Of a stretch of 64,000 nt of DNA, positions 1 through 10,375 are shown one piece after another (positions within the stretch are counted from its first letter, which is position 1; every line of letters starts with the position of its first letter). Under the pieces are notes generated by a model. That model made no database searches and had not been told where the DNA came from. It saw nothing but the letters and a program-made list of their open reading frames with translations. Source of the stretch: Simmondsia chinensis (Eukaryota; Streptophyta; Magnoliopsida; Caryophyllales; Simmondsiaceae); the NCBI GenBank assembly GCA_018398585.1, contig JAGTTD010000007.1, positions 10,505,320 to 10,569,319 on the forward strand. The letters are read 5' to 3'. The translations under genes were made by a program, and so were the position numbers.

Positions 1-84
1 TTGTCAACCAAACACAGGCCTCCTGGTCAACTAGATCTTTTTCATAGCTTCAAGCTGTTAAAAAGCTTAACCAAACGCAGCCTT
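1..84. other. Unassigned sequence left of the copia LTR
   Basis: These bases do not match the corresponding start of the intact right LTR (12000-12159); similarity to that LTR only begins near position 85. The motif AACCAAACAC/AACCAAACGC occurs twice (near 6 and 68). This may be another insertion or a diverged piece of the first third of the LTR. No gene is supported here. Confidence 0.3.
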
Positions 85-224
85 AGAATATTATTCAGCA
101 TCTTGTATTATTCTCTAGGGATATTTCTGTACTTTTGCTTGTGTACTTACTTCTATATATATAATACCTCAGCAACCTTGTTGGGTCATGCTCTCTAAAA
201 TATTATTTCACATGGTATCAGAGC
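85..224 (+). repeat. Truncated 5' LTR and primer-binding site of a Ty1/copia element
   Basis: Positions 85-212 align with the last three quarters of the LTR at 12000-12159, sharing for example GGGATATTT and CTTGTGTACTT, with roughly 13 percent divergence by eye. The LTR ends in CA at 212. It is followed directly by TGGTATCAGAGC (213-224), the classic primer-binding site complementary to plant initiator methionine tRNA. The first ~85 bases of the LTR are missing or replaced. Confidence 0.8.
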
Positions 225-932
225 TAATACACCTTAATCACCTCCCCTAACCGTAATCCCAATTTCAAAACTCAAAAACAACCTCCCCTCTCTTCATGGC
301 GGTGCTCTTTTCAGGTTTTCCATCGCTGTCATCGTCGCTCCTCAACTAAAGTGGTGACTCTATCAGTGACCTTGGAATTCGTTTGCTGGTGATTTCGTTT
401 GGTGAGTTCTCCTCTACGTACCCGCCTCTGTTGGAGCTCCCTTGATGGTTTATTCTCTGCGACGCTGCCTCGCCGCCGTGGCAGCCACCTTCCCAAAGCA
501 CTGTACCACCAAGCACCTAATGTATTGACGAACCTACTAGTATTGGTGACTCATGGTAGCAAACTCCTCTCGTACGCCTTCTCCCCAAGCATTGTCCTCA
601 CCTTCCATTCCCTTCACCTTGCCCACTCTCGAATCAGGCGTCCCAAATTTGCTTCCTCCTCCACAAATTGGTACCTTCTCCCTTGGTATTACATCTATTC
701 CTACCTCCTTACCTTATGCTTATACTTGGACTCATAATACTTCGTCAATTTTACTATTAATGCATGTGACATCCCCTTACCCATGACCTATTCTACTTAT
801 CTTTCCTCGTCTAATTTAAGTAATGGTTTTGGGCTGGAAAACTCGATACTGTCCCCCTCCATGATTACTAGCCTTATTACGGCTAAGCTTAAATCCTCCA
901 CTGACTATACCGCATAGCATGAGCAAATCTCA

Positions 933-1520
933 ATGATTCTTCGCTCTAATCCAGTCTTGGGATTTGTTGATGGATCAATTCCTTGCCCTATTCCTCAAAT
1001 TCTACAATGTGATGGCACCTATATTCCAAACCCTGATTATATTACATGGACCTATGTTGATCAAAGCATTAGGTCTTGTCTCTCTACATCCCTTGCCTGT
1101 CTGATTCTCAATGGTGTCATACATCATTCCATCGCTAAAGCTACATGGGATGCTCTTGCTAAATGCTTTAGGGATCATTCACTTGCAAAAGAATTTGATC
1201 TCATGTCTCAATTTGCCACTCTCCGTAAAGACAATAAAACCATGGATGCCTACCTTACTGAACTTAAAACTATAGTTGATAATGCTTTGCTTGCAAAAGA
1301 ATTTGATCTTAGATCTCAACTTGCCACTCTCCGTAGAGACAATAAAACCATGGATACCTACCTTACTGAACTTACAACTATAGTTGATAACATCGCTGCC
1401 ATAGATTCAACAATCTTTAGCAGGGAGATGATACACTATGTCTTTTTCGAGCTATCGCTTGAATATGGTCTGTTTAACACCTTGATGCGAAATTTCTCTT
1501 GGAATCTTTTGAATGACTGA
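933..1520 (+). pseudogene. Copia gag (UBN2/retrotran_gag type) with an internal duplication
   Basis: This 195-residue open stretch resembles the gag N-terminal region of plant copia elements: a VDGSIPCP-like segment, the helix around SLACLILNGVI, and the WDALAKCFRDHS and YLTELKTIVDN blocks. Residues of the form LAKEFDL..TMDAYLTEL..IVDN occur twice in tandem, the result of a 108-bp in-frame duplication (unit one from about 1182, unit two from about 1290). The frame closes at 1520 before the zinc knuckle. A knuckle-like segment (C, then GH, then C) appears near 1877-1918, with the second cysteine replaced. This is an inactive structural protein of a retrotransposon particle. Confidence 0.75.
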
Positions 1521-1963
1521 AGACCTCCCTTCTAGATTAAGAAGCGGCCCTTGCTCGCTTTCAGATCCACACCAATTCCGATCATGGTCACGCTCTAGCT
1601 GCTAATGGTTAGACTCAGGATTTCTCTGGCGGTGGACATGGTCGTGGGGACTGAGGACCCAACACCAAAGGTAATGGTGGACGTGGTAGTCGAAATGGGG
1701 TACATGGTTATTAACAACAACTGCAGCCGTCACCTAGTGGCCTATCTTCAGGTGCCTCTGGTTCAGGTCCTACAGGTACTGGGAGGCACCCTTCGCATTT
1801 TCCACCTTGGGCACAATCTTCAGGTATGTCTTCGTGTCAATCTGATGCTGGTATACTGAGGTCTGGGCCTCTTGTTTGTCGGATTTTCTATCAGATAGGT
1901 CATGTTGCGTCCCATTGTCTCCACCTATATGTTCAGATTGATCTTTTCTAGTCGCTCTCGGCT

Positions 1964-2233
1964 ATGTTGGTTTGTGATTCCACTGACTACACGTGGTACC
2001 CGGACTCTAGTGCTTTGAACCATATGACTCTAAACTCGGATATTTTGACAAATTTTTTATTATTTATACAGGTTCTAAGTCTATATAAGTTTGAAATTGG
2101 TTCTTTGTTACCTGTCTCCCATGCTGGTTCCTCTACCATACATATTAGGTCTCGTCCTTTATCTTTGTCTAGTGTTTTACTTGTTTTAGGTCTCACTTAT
2201 AATCTTTTATCTATTAAACAACTATGTTGTTGA
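1964..2233 (+). pseudogene. Copia aspartic protease remnant
   Basis: The translation contains TWYPDSSALNHMT, which corresponds to the copia protease signature usually read as WxxDSGAxxHMT. The glycine of the DSG triad is serine here. A hydrophobic LLVLGLTYNLLSIKQLC segment follows, matching the VLYVPxLxxNLLSV block normally found between protease and integrase. In an active element this domain cleaves the polyprotein; here it is separated from gag by stops. Confidence 0.7.
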
Positions 2234-2362
2234 GTTTGACTCTTCTTCTTTTTGTGTGAAGGACAAAACTGCAAGGACACCCCTCCTTAGGATACATAGT
2301 GATGGACCTCTCTGTGGCTCCTCTACCAAACATACTTGACCCGTTGCCAAGGTGGTCCCCGT

Positions 2363-3330
2363 TGAACTGTGGCACAGGCACTTTGGGTACTTAGGCCATT
2401 CTATTTTAGAAATTGAATTTTAGATGTTTGATTTCTAGTTCTAGTCTAGTAAAACATTGTGATGCATGTTGTTTTGGAAAGTCGCGTCGACTTCTGTTTC
2501 GTCGTGTGTTACATACTACTACTGGATTGTTGCAATTAATGCATTATGATGTTTCTCAAGCGCCCATTGCATCTAATTCTGAATTTCGATATTATGTTAT
2601 TTTTATTGATGATTTTTCTCATTTTTCGTGGCTTTACCCGATGTGGATGAAAGACAAAGTCTACTCTTTTTTTCTAATTTTAAGGTATTCGTAGAAAATC
2701 AATTTAATCTAAAAATTAAATGCTTTCAAAGTGATGGTGGTCGTGAGTTTGACAACAGTGCCATGGGTGCAGTTTGTCAGGCTCATGGCATCCACTTTCG
2801 TATTTCCTATCCTAATACTCCATAGCAAAATGGAATGGTGGAGTGCAAGCATCAACATGTAAGTGAAATGATATGGATGTTACTTTTCAAAGCTCGTTTA
2901 CCACCATTGTTTTAGGCAGATGCGACATGCACTGCATGCTTTATCATAAACTGTTTACCAACACCTGCTTTACAAAACCTCTCTCCCATTGTAAAGCTTT
3001 TTCGTCAAGCCACTGATTATGGTTTTTTTCGCATCTTTGGGAGTGCATGTTATTATAACATCACTCCTCGCACCGCTCACAAATTGGCACCTCGCTCCAT
3101 ACCCTATGTTTTTCTTGGATATGCAGCTCGCTACAAGGGTTACTAAGGTTTTGACCCTGTCTTGGGTTGTGTGCATATTAGTTGTCATGTGCATTTTGTC
3201 GAAAATTATTTTCCCTATCCTGATTTAGTGCTTAGTTTGGAGGCATTGCCTTCCCCGGGTGTTGTCAAGGTTCCTCTACACTTTTCATCTCTGCCCCTAA
3301 CACAACTCACGAGTTGTCCTCACAAGCCTC
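2363..3330 (+). pseudogene. Copia integrase remnant (rve core)
   Basis: A degraded HHCC zinc-binding segment is visible near 2363-2480 (ELWHRHFGYLGH, then CDACCFGK). The catalytic core follows in two overlapping frames: IFIDDFSHFSWLYP near 2600-2640 (first Asp region), then SDGGREFDN near 2740 (second Asp), and QNGMVECKHQH near 2825 (catalytic Glu). This D-D-E arrangement inserts copia DNA into the genome. Several stops and at least one frameshift show it is dead. The sequence breaks off around 3330, where AT-rich DNA of a hAT transposon takes over. Confidence 0.8.
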
Positions 3331-3564
3331 ACTATATATATATATACACACATACATACCAAAAAGTAATTATAATTTATTGATAAATAACATAACACAC
3401 AATACAATACGATCATAATTACAAATATATTTTATAAAATAAAATGTATTATAACTTGTTAAAAATACTATTATAATAATATAATACTGCCATATAGAAT
3501 TACAAATGTATTTTATAAAAGAAACTATATTATAAAAAAATAGAATTATAACAATATAAATAAA

Positions 3565-5759
3565 TTAATCTAAACTTTCTACGGTTGGTGCGGTACTTGT
3601 ACTGGAGCTAGCGTCGTCTTCTTCAACGCTTGATGATTCCAATTTCAAACGGTCTTAATCTCTATTTGCTGCAGCCTCCAGTCCTTCAAGAGCACCGACA
3701 TTTCTAAGGTGGTCGGTGCTATCTTCGCTCTCTTTGATCCAAGCAATCTACCACCTGCACTAAAACCAAACTCCAATGCTATTATAGAAACCGGATATAT
3801 TAGTATATCGCATGCCATGGTGGAAAACATGGGATATTGCATTTTATTTGAATTCCATCATTGCAACATATCAAAATGTGGATAGCCTCTATTAGGTAGA
3901 ATTCGATCATAGGTGAACGCATGTACAAAGAAAGTTCATAATATGAGGTGGGACTTTGTTTGGGCTTTAATCACTTAAACATATCTAACGCATATGATTT
4001 TTCTCAAGAAGAGGATGAAGATGATATAAAAGAAACGTTTGTATTAGATGATAATTTTTGATAATACACGGAAAATAAATTATGTAAATTTTCATCAACT
4101 TTAGCAATAAAAGAATTTACATCAAAAGTTGGTAGCATTTTCTCGTAAAATATTTCATCAAATAATTGAAAACTTGCAAGTTTACATCGTAGATAAAAAA
4201 AGGCGGCAATACAATATGCCATGGGTAGTTTAATATAATATTTTAAAAGTTTTTCTATCATGGCGGTAATGGAGTCCTGCAGCATAGGATTAGAGAGGTT
4301 CTCCATCATCCGTGCAACAATATCTACCTATCTAGATATTGTGTGTGGAATGATTGAGTAATAACATCCAAAAAAATATGCAGCCTCTTTAAATATAACA
4401 AAAAATTTACAAATTTCATTAATTATATCCCAATCTATATTTTCTAGAGTAAAAGAATTTAGATCTGCATGATTTTGCGGTACAAAGTCGATTAAAATGT
4501 CTTTGTATGGTATGCATCTTTCTAACATTAAAACCGTGGATGACCACCTATTATATGTATCTAATTTAAATTGTTTCCAAAGAATGCCGTGTATGTCACA
4601 CAGATCTTTAAAAATTTTTTGCCTAATTCCGGATGTTTGAATTGCTTTAATTACTTGTCTTAAAACCATCTATTACCATTAAATGCAGTATATGACAAAT
4701 GCAACGTAAATGAAAATATTTTCCTTCTAATATGAGCCTCATATAATCTATAAGTTGCATACCATCCATTACCATTAAATGTAATATATGACAGATGCAA
4801 CGTAAATGAAAATATTTTTCATCTAACATGGGCCTCATATATCTAATTAATTGGTTAAAAGATGAAGTGTTATTAATAGCACTATCAAAAGTAAAGCTGA
4901 AAATTTTCCCACTCGTGGTAAGCGTTCATAATAACACCCGTGATTACATAAGCACTGTGGGGATATTCAAATAGGCGAAAATGAATTATTCTTTTTTGCA
5001 TATTGTAGGAAGAATCAATCCAATGTGAAGTTATGCACATGTAAGGTATGTCAGATTTCATCATTCACGTGTCAGATGTCAACGAGATCATGCTCGTGTT
5101 TGTCTTTAAAATTTCTTCAACTTCATTTTTCATATTTACAAATTTTTTAAATGCGTCCCCCTTCAAAGTGTTCCGAGGGACCCTTTGAGCAGCAGGTTTA
5201 ATGCAGTTTTATAGTACCGAACAAATCTAGGGTCTTCGCCGGTTGTAAAAAGCTTTTCAGCCAAAATAACGTATCTCATTAATTCGTGTCTATTAGTTTC
5301 TTGTGTAAACTTAAAGTTCACAAGTGCACCAATCGCTTGTTATACGAGAGTTTGTTGGGTTATATCCCCATTTAATTGCGGGTGGCTTTTTTGTATGTGT
5401 CTTTTTAAAGTGCTAGTCCTACTATGAAGTGGATGCCTGAAGGCTTTTGGAAGATCACATAGAGTATATATGCTTTACCATATTCACGATCTAGTGTCAA
5501 ATGTTTCCAAACATCACTAGTACTATGTCTACTACTACTTGTAGAGGTGTGGGTTTGAGTTTCATCATTGGTGGGTGTGGGTTCGGGTTCAGAACATCCT
5601 GCACCACCTGATTTAGGATAACCCTACTCGTAGAGGTGTTCATGTTCCCAATCACAGGTTTTTGTATAGAGAGGTGACCTGACAAGTTTTAAAAAAGTAT
5701 GTTCCTATGTATTAATTTCAACTCCTCTAGATTGGCTACTACTGCTATCCATTCTAGGG
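3565..5759 (-). pseudogene. hAT transposase, main part (BED finger to dimerisation domain)
   Basis: Read on the minus strand, this shows a BED-type zinc finger near 5680-5370 (SDVWKH, then STLKRHIQKSH), the RNase H-like hAT core near 4838-4004 (KYFHLRCICHILHLMV, then IKFYNRWSSTVLMLERC-like blocks), and the C-terminal hATC dimerisation domain near 3842-3645 (YPVSIIALEFGFSAGGRLL). A serine/acidic tail follows, with an ancestral stop at 3567-3565, out of frame with hATC, so at least one frameshift exists there. The HLRCICHILHLMV block is present twice because of a 96-bp in-frame tandem duplication (4668-4763 and 4764-4859). A working enzyme would excise and reinsert the element; this copy is broken by many stops. 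Confidence 0.8.
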
Positions 5760-5767
5760 GCTTTAGG
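5760..5767. repeat. 8-bp target-site duplication of hAT 2, left copy
   Basis: GCTTTAGG here is repeated exactly at 9735-9742. An 8-bp target duplication is the hallmark of hAT transposons. Confidence 0.9.
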
Positions 5768-5955
5768 TAGGGGTGTTCAAGAAAAACTGTAACCGAAATA
5801 CCTACCCAAAATATCGAAATACTGACCCTAAAATGCGGTTAACCGTCCCATATTTCCGGCGGTTCGGTTAACCTACCCGAAAAAGTTGGAGGTATTTCAG
5901 GTCGGTAACAATTCATAATTTTGTTTATTTCGGTTAACTGAAATGCCGAAATACT

Positions 5956-6462
5956 ACTGCAACAACAACAGGCCCAGTGCGTCAAAGGCTCCCACATGAG
6001 CAGGGTCTAAGGGGTAAGATGTATGCAGCCTTACCCCATCAAGGAGATACCCTAGCAAGATGTTGTTTCCGAGGACTCCCAAACCTGAAAAGCATGAAGG
6101 CCAGGAAAGCGCGGAAAAGCATGAATAGCACGGAGAGCATGGAGATCATAGAGAGTAGGAGAAGCATGGAATCATGGAAGTATCTAAGCAAGAGCAAAAA
6201 GCAAAAGCAAGCACGCAACTATGGGAGAGAGCCTATCTAATGGCAAAATGCAAGCATATATATGGTGTAATCAATAAGTAGCAAGATCGAAATGCTTAAA
6301 AACAGACAGACATGCAAGAAGTCTGATGGAGCTAGAACTAGCTTACAAGTGCTCGTCTTTCCTACCTTGCTATATATGTTACACCTATACTAGTCCTCCG
6401 CTGAGCTCTATCTAGAACCATCTCTGCATTGAGGTTGAGATAAGTAAGGTTCTATCAAAATT
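5956..6462 (-). mobile_element. RTE-type LINE 3' fragment inside hAT 2
   Basis: On the plus strand this opens with CAACAACAACA and the segment GGCTCCCACATGAGCAGGG...TATGCAGCCTTACCCC. That is the complement of the 3' end of the LINE at 55995-57552. It ends near TAGAACCATCTCTGCATTGAGG, which matches the end of that LINE's coding region and start of its 3' UTR. Flanks read CCGAAATACTA (left) and CCAAAATACTA (right), a likely target duplication with one mismatch. The element is 5' truncated. An ORF at 5977-6240 within it is a chance frame. Confidence 0.7.
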
Positions 6463-6509
6463 CCAAAATACTAAATATATATATTTTTATGTATAAGTTA
6501 GAAGACAAG

Positions 6510-6660
6510 ATTTCCAAGTTGGCTTAGTGGTTGCTTTAAAGAAAAGATAGTGGCAGCTAGGAAGGATGCCAACTAGGGCCGGTTCGATTCCCATGCTAGC
6601 ATATTTCTTTAATTTAATGAGATTTTAAACTTTAATGAAGCGGAAAAAAAATATAAAATA
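6510..6660 (+). mobile_element. tRNA-like SINE candidate
   Basis: A box-A-like TTGGCTTAGTGGTTG (6519-6533) and a box-B-like GGTTCGATTCC (6581-6591) are about 50 bp apart in the right order and orientation for an internal pol III promoter. An A-rich stretch follows (6646-6660). It is too degenerate to be a working tRNA gene, so a tRNA-derived SINE fits better. Ends and target duplications were not found. Confidence 0.4.
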
Positions 6661-7141
6661 ATTCTCAATTACCTAAAAAATTCTAATTTATTTCATACCT
6701 TTTGTCCCTAGTTGGTAGCCCCACCGCCACTCCTCACCATTTCAATTTTTTTTTTTTGTTTTTCATTATTCTCCTTTTCCTTCAAAAAATCGCCAACTCC
6801 GATGGCCTCCATCGTCCCTCCAATGAGACTCCAGTACTCCTTCGACACTCTTTATTTAGACATTAACATGTATGCTTTCTTCTCTTCTCTTTAGATTTCT
6901 CTTTTAAGTTTAATATTATTAATTTTAAAAATCTCATTCCCGCACAAAAGATGTTAAAATCTCAATCTAAAATAGTATTATAGTAATATTATTCATCTTT
7001 TTCCTAGCCTAAAATCTCCTAAAAATAAAAAATGAGAATAAAAATAATAAAATACTTTTCTAATCTAAGGGATTTTGACAAAAAGTCATAAACAAAAATA
7101 CACATTTGATTGAATGACTTACATATGATTGTTATCAGATA

Positions 7142-9215
7142 ATGTTGACCATTAACAATGAAGTTGAAGAAACGTCACACCCCATTTCTTCTAACAAGAA
7201 CAAGGAAGATAAAAAGCAAGGCAAAGATAAGAGTATAGGTAGAGGCGAGGGTAGGAAAATGAAATCGCATATTGGAAACATTTCACTGTTGTTACACCAA
7301 AGATGAAGGATGGTAAAGAGGTTGAAGCGGGTGAAGGAGGTCTTGATGAAAAAATAGCAAAGTGCAACCATTGTGATAAGGATGTTGTTTGTTCATCTCA
7401 AAATGGGACAAGTGGTATGAAAAATCATATTGACCGATGCAAACTGTTACCTGCTAATATTGACAAAAGAAAAAAATTATTGGCTTTTGAAGCCCAATTA
7501 AGAGCTAATGATGACAGAACAACTACCATTGTTCACGTACCTAAACCATGGCAATTTAATACTGATGATGCCTAAAATGCTCTTGCTAGAATGATTATTG
7601 TTGACGAATTACCATTTGTGTTTGTGGAGCGTGAGGGATTTCAATATTTGTATAAGACTGTATGCCCAACCCTTGTTTTTCCTTCACATCCTACTATGAA
7701 TAGAGATTGTATGAGTCTCTTTCTGGATGAGAAGAAGAAGTTAAGAAACATTTTTCAGAATTTGTCGTCACGGGTTTGTCTCACTACTGACACATGGATT
7801 TCATGTCAAAATTTGACATATATGTGTTGAACTGCTCATTTCATTAATGATGATTGGAAATTACACAAAAAGATTCTCAACTTTTGTCCAGTTAGTAGCC
7901 ATGCAGGTGAAGTAATAGGTAAAGGGGTTGAGAAGTGTTCGCATGATTGGGGTATTGAAAAAGTCTTGACTATAAGTATAGACAATGCAAGTTCTAATGA
8001 TGTTGGAATTGCATGCTTGAAGCGAAGACTTAACAATTGGAAAGGTAGTGTGTTGAATGGTGAATTTTTACATATGAGATGTGCTGCACACGTATTGAAT
8101 TTAGTTGTTAAGGAGGGCCTAAAAGATGTAGATGCATCAATTTTAAAAATCTACTCTGCATGAGGTATGATAGGTCTTTTCCCGCAAGATTACAAAGATT
8201 TAAAGATTGTGTAGAGCAAGAAAAGATAAAAAGTAAAAGTATTATTTGTTTAGACATTGAAACTAGGTGGAACTCAGCCTACTTGATGTTGGATACTGCT
8301 TTAAATTTTCAAAAGGCATTTGATTTACTAGAGATTGAAGATTCTAGATATAGACTTAAGCTTTAAAAATGTGGTGGTTGTCCTTCTCTTGATGACTGGG
8401 AACAGATTAGAGGTCACTTTGAAATTGTCCGGTTCACTTTATATAACTAGTAATGCCTATGTGGAGGAAATTTATGGACTTTGTTTGATTATATCAACTT
8501 TTTTGTGAAAAAGATGATGATGGTATCAGGAAAATGGCTTGTTAAATGAAGCCAAAATATAATAAGTATTGGGCAAATGTTGAAAACATCAATGTGTTAT
8601 TGTTAATTGCTTTGATTCTCGATCCCTAAAGAAAGTTGAACTACGTGATTTGGATGATTACTGACTCTTATGATTCCATGGAGAAGGCTGAATTATTACA
8701 CGAGAAGTGAAATGAACTCTTCGATCTTTGTTTGAGTTATATTCTTCTTCACAACCTTGCTATAAGGAATAAGTTGTGGAAATTTCTCTTTCCTAGGATA
8801 AAGAAGAGGTGGGAGTTGATACTTTGAATGTTTCTAATTTTATGACTACGAGGTATAAGAAGAAAATTGGAAGGGGATTTGAAAATAAAACTGAGTTGGA
8901 TAAATACTTATGAGAGGCTCATGAAAATGCTGATGATTAAAGATTTGATATATCACAATGGTGGAAAGATTCAAAAAAGAGATTTCCCACACTTAGCATT
9001 ATGGTGAATGTTCTTGCTATGCCTATTTCCATTGTTGCTTTAGAATCAACTTTTAGTATAGGAGGTCAAGTTCTTGATTCCTTTTGTAGCTCTTTAACTC
9101 CTAGAATGGTGGAGGCTTTGATTTGTGCACAAGATTGGTTACGTACTTCACGTTAGCCTCTTATAGTAGAGGAGAACTTTAATGAGCTTGAAAAGATAGA
9201 AGAAGGTACGTTTTA
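7142..9215 (+). pseudogene. hAT transposase 2 (BED finger, hAT core, hATC)
   Basis: The likely start is the ATG at 7142. A charged N-terminus is followed, after a frameshift near 7270, by a BED finger (WKHFT, then CNHC and later H-x3-C, about 7270-7440). The central RNase H-like core follows: DNASSNDVGIACLK near 7980, then FLHMRCAAHVLNLVVKEGL near 8070-8120, then ETRWNSAYLML near 8260. Between 8370 and 8950 the frame is shattered. The hATC dimerisation domain is recognisable near 8985-9155 (FPTLSIMVNVLAMPISIVAL, ending in CAQDWLR). Stops at 7575, 7830 and 8163, among others, make it non-functional. The sequence differs from transposase 1, so these are two hAT lineages. Confidence 0.82.
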
Positions 9216-9734
9216 CAATTTTTTTTTTCTTTGTCTTTTATTATATGAGTCTAATAGTATCGTTTTATTATATTTTAATATTCTAACCTTTTTTTTGGTA
9301 GGGTACTAAGCATTAAGGAATTGACTTTGGAGCAACCACACATGAACTTTGACTATTGAGGCACAAGAGTTGAAGAATTGGTTTGCTTCTATGTTTTGGT
9401 TTTTGAATTTATTTACTTACATTATGTGTACTTAATACTAAATAATTAAATATTTTTGCTTTGAACAAAGTTAAGGAAGATACATTGAGCTCTTCCAATT
9501 GCTATAGCAATTTAATAGCTATTTGTTTATGTACGGTTTTGGAGGTCATGTACAAATTTTCTTTGCACTTTTTTTCTGTTATCGGTTAACCTACATAACC
9601 AAACCGAATTACCAAAATGCGGTTAATCGGTCATTTTGGTAATGGTAACGGTTCGCATTTTTTGACTATTTCGGTTATGATTAATCGAATCGAAATACTT
9701 TTTGGTACAGTTAACCGAACCATGAATATCCCTA

Positions 9735-9742
9735 GCTTTAGG
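9735..9742. repeat. 8-bp target-site duplication of hAT 2, right copy
   Basis: GCTTTAGG is identical to 5760-5767 and lies directly outside the right terminus of hAT 2. Confidence 0.9.
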
Positions 9743-9802
9743 CGATCGAGAAGAGCTGGAACTAGATCGATCAGCTCCAGATGAAGATGAATTGTGTTTC
9801 AT
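9743..9802 (-). pseudogene. N-terminal 20 codons of hAT transposase 1
   Basis: The minus strand reads ATG at 9802-9800, followed by a serine-rich opening (MKHNSSSSGADRSSSSSS), typical of the start of plant hAT transposases. It runs up to the target duplication GCTTTAGG of hAT 2 at 9742-9735. The same serine-rich reading continues on the far side of hAT 2 (minus strand from 5767), so hAT 2 landed about 60 bp into this coding sequence. Confidence 0.7.
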
Positions 9803-10375
9803 TATATTGTTAATTTATTATTATAAAATGTAAGTAAGAATGCAAGTAAGATAAATAAAAATGACAAATAAATAAAATTTCGATGCTAATTTTACCAAAG
9901 AGAAAACTGAAATTTGAACTTCTACAAGCTTCTACAAGTATAACACAATTGAAAATTCGAACTTGAGATTGAGAGCAAAGAATTGATTGCATAGAAGATA
10001 GAATTGATGATTGTTGTGTGGTGAAATGAAAAATTTTGGTTAGTATTTAAAAACAAAAAGACTTTTTTTGTTTTAAAACTTGACCAACGCTCATGACTTG
10101 AGAGGGGGGGGGGGGGGGGGGGGGGGGGGTTGGCCATCTCTGAGCCTTACTATCGCTCACGATACTATTGGTTGCGGCTCACCTCCCTCACCAGCCTCTC
10201 CCCCAGGGTGTAGTGCCGAACTCAACACTGCCACCTAAAGCTCCTGCGGCTGCGCGGTAATGACAACAACCCAATCTATGGCTTCTATTGTTGACCAGGT
10301 GTTCACCTCATTGGTCGATGAGGTGATCCCACATATTAGTGGTCTGTTTCACCAATTAAGCCCGTAGAGACTATT

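Larger units (their letters stand above)
85..3330 (+). mobile_element. Ty1/copia retrotransposon, left half (gag, protease, integrase)
   Basis: This is the left half of one element whose right half resumes near 10137. In order it shows a 5' LTR remnant, the initiator-tRNA primer site, a gag-like ORF, a damaged zinc knuckle, a protease motif and an integrase core. The copia order (integrase before reverse transcriptase) is kept across the break. Stops and frameshifts interrupt every domain, so the element is dead. LTR divergence suggests an old insertion. The right edge of this half is approximate, because the end of the interrupting hAT transposon could not be fixed. Confidence 0.85.
5768..9734 (+). 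mobile_element. hAT transposon 2, complete by its ends (3967 bp)
   Basis: The left terminus TAGGGGTGTTCA (5768-5779) and the right terminus TGAATATCCCTA (9723-9734) are inverted repeats with two mismatches. Perfect 8-bp target duplications flank them. Both subterminal regions (5790-5955 and 9580-9720) are packed with motifs such as CGGTTAAC, ACCGAAAT and their complements, as expected for transposase binding sites. Internally it carries a plus-strand hAT transposase, a LINE fragment (5956-6462) and a tRNA-like SINE. It is younger than hAT 1, which it interrupts, but its transposase has stops and frameshifts. Confidence 0.92.
3340..10130 (-). mobile_element. hAT transposon 1 (minus strand), itself split by hAT transposon 2
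   Basis: This element separates the two halves of the copia. It carries a BED-zinc-finger/hAT transposase on the minus strand (RICESLEEPER-like architecture). The first 60 coding bases lie at 9802-9743 and the remainder at 5759-3565, with hAT 2 (5768-9734) in between. Its 5' leader runs about 10100-9803. Exact ends were not resolved: the left end is AT-rich (3330-3560) and the right end abuts a 26-base G run (10104-10129). Boundaries are therefore plus or minus about 50 bp. Confidence 0.75.

Noticed and set aside
6519..6591. Functional tRNA gene
   Set aside because: Box A- and box B-like motifs are present, but no cloverleaf with an acceptor stem can be formed by eye; a SINE head is more likely.
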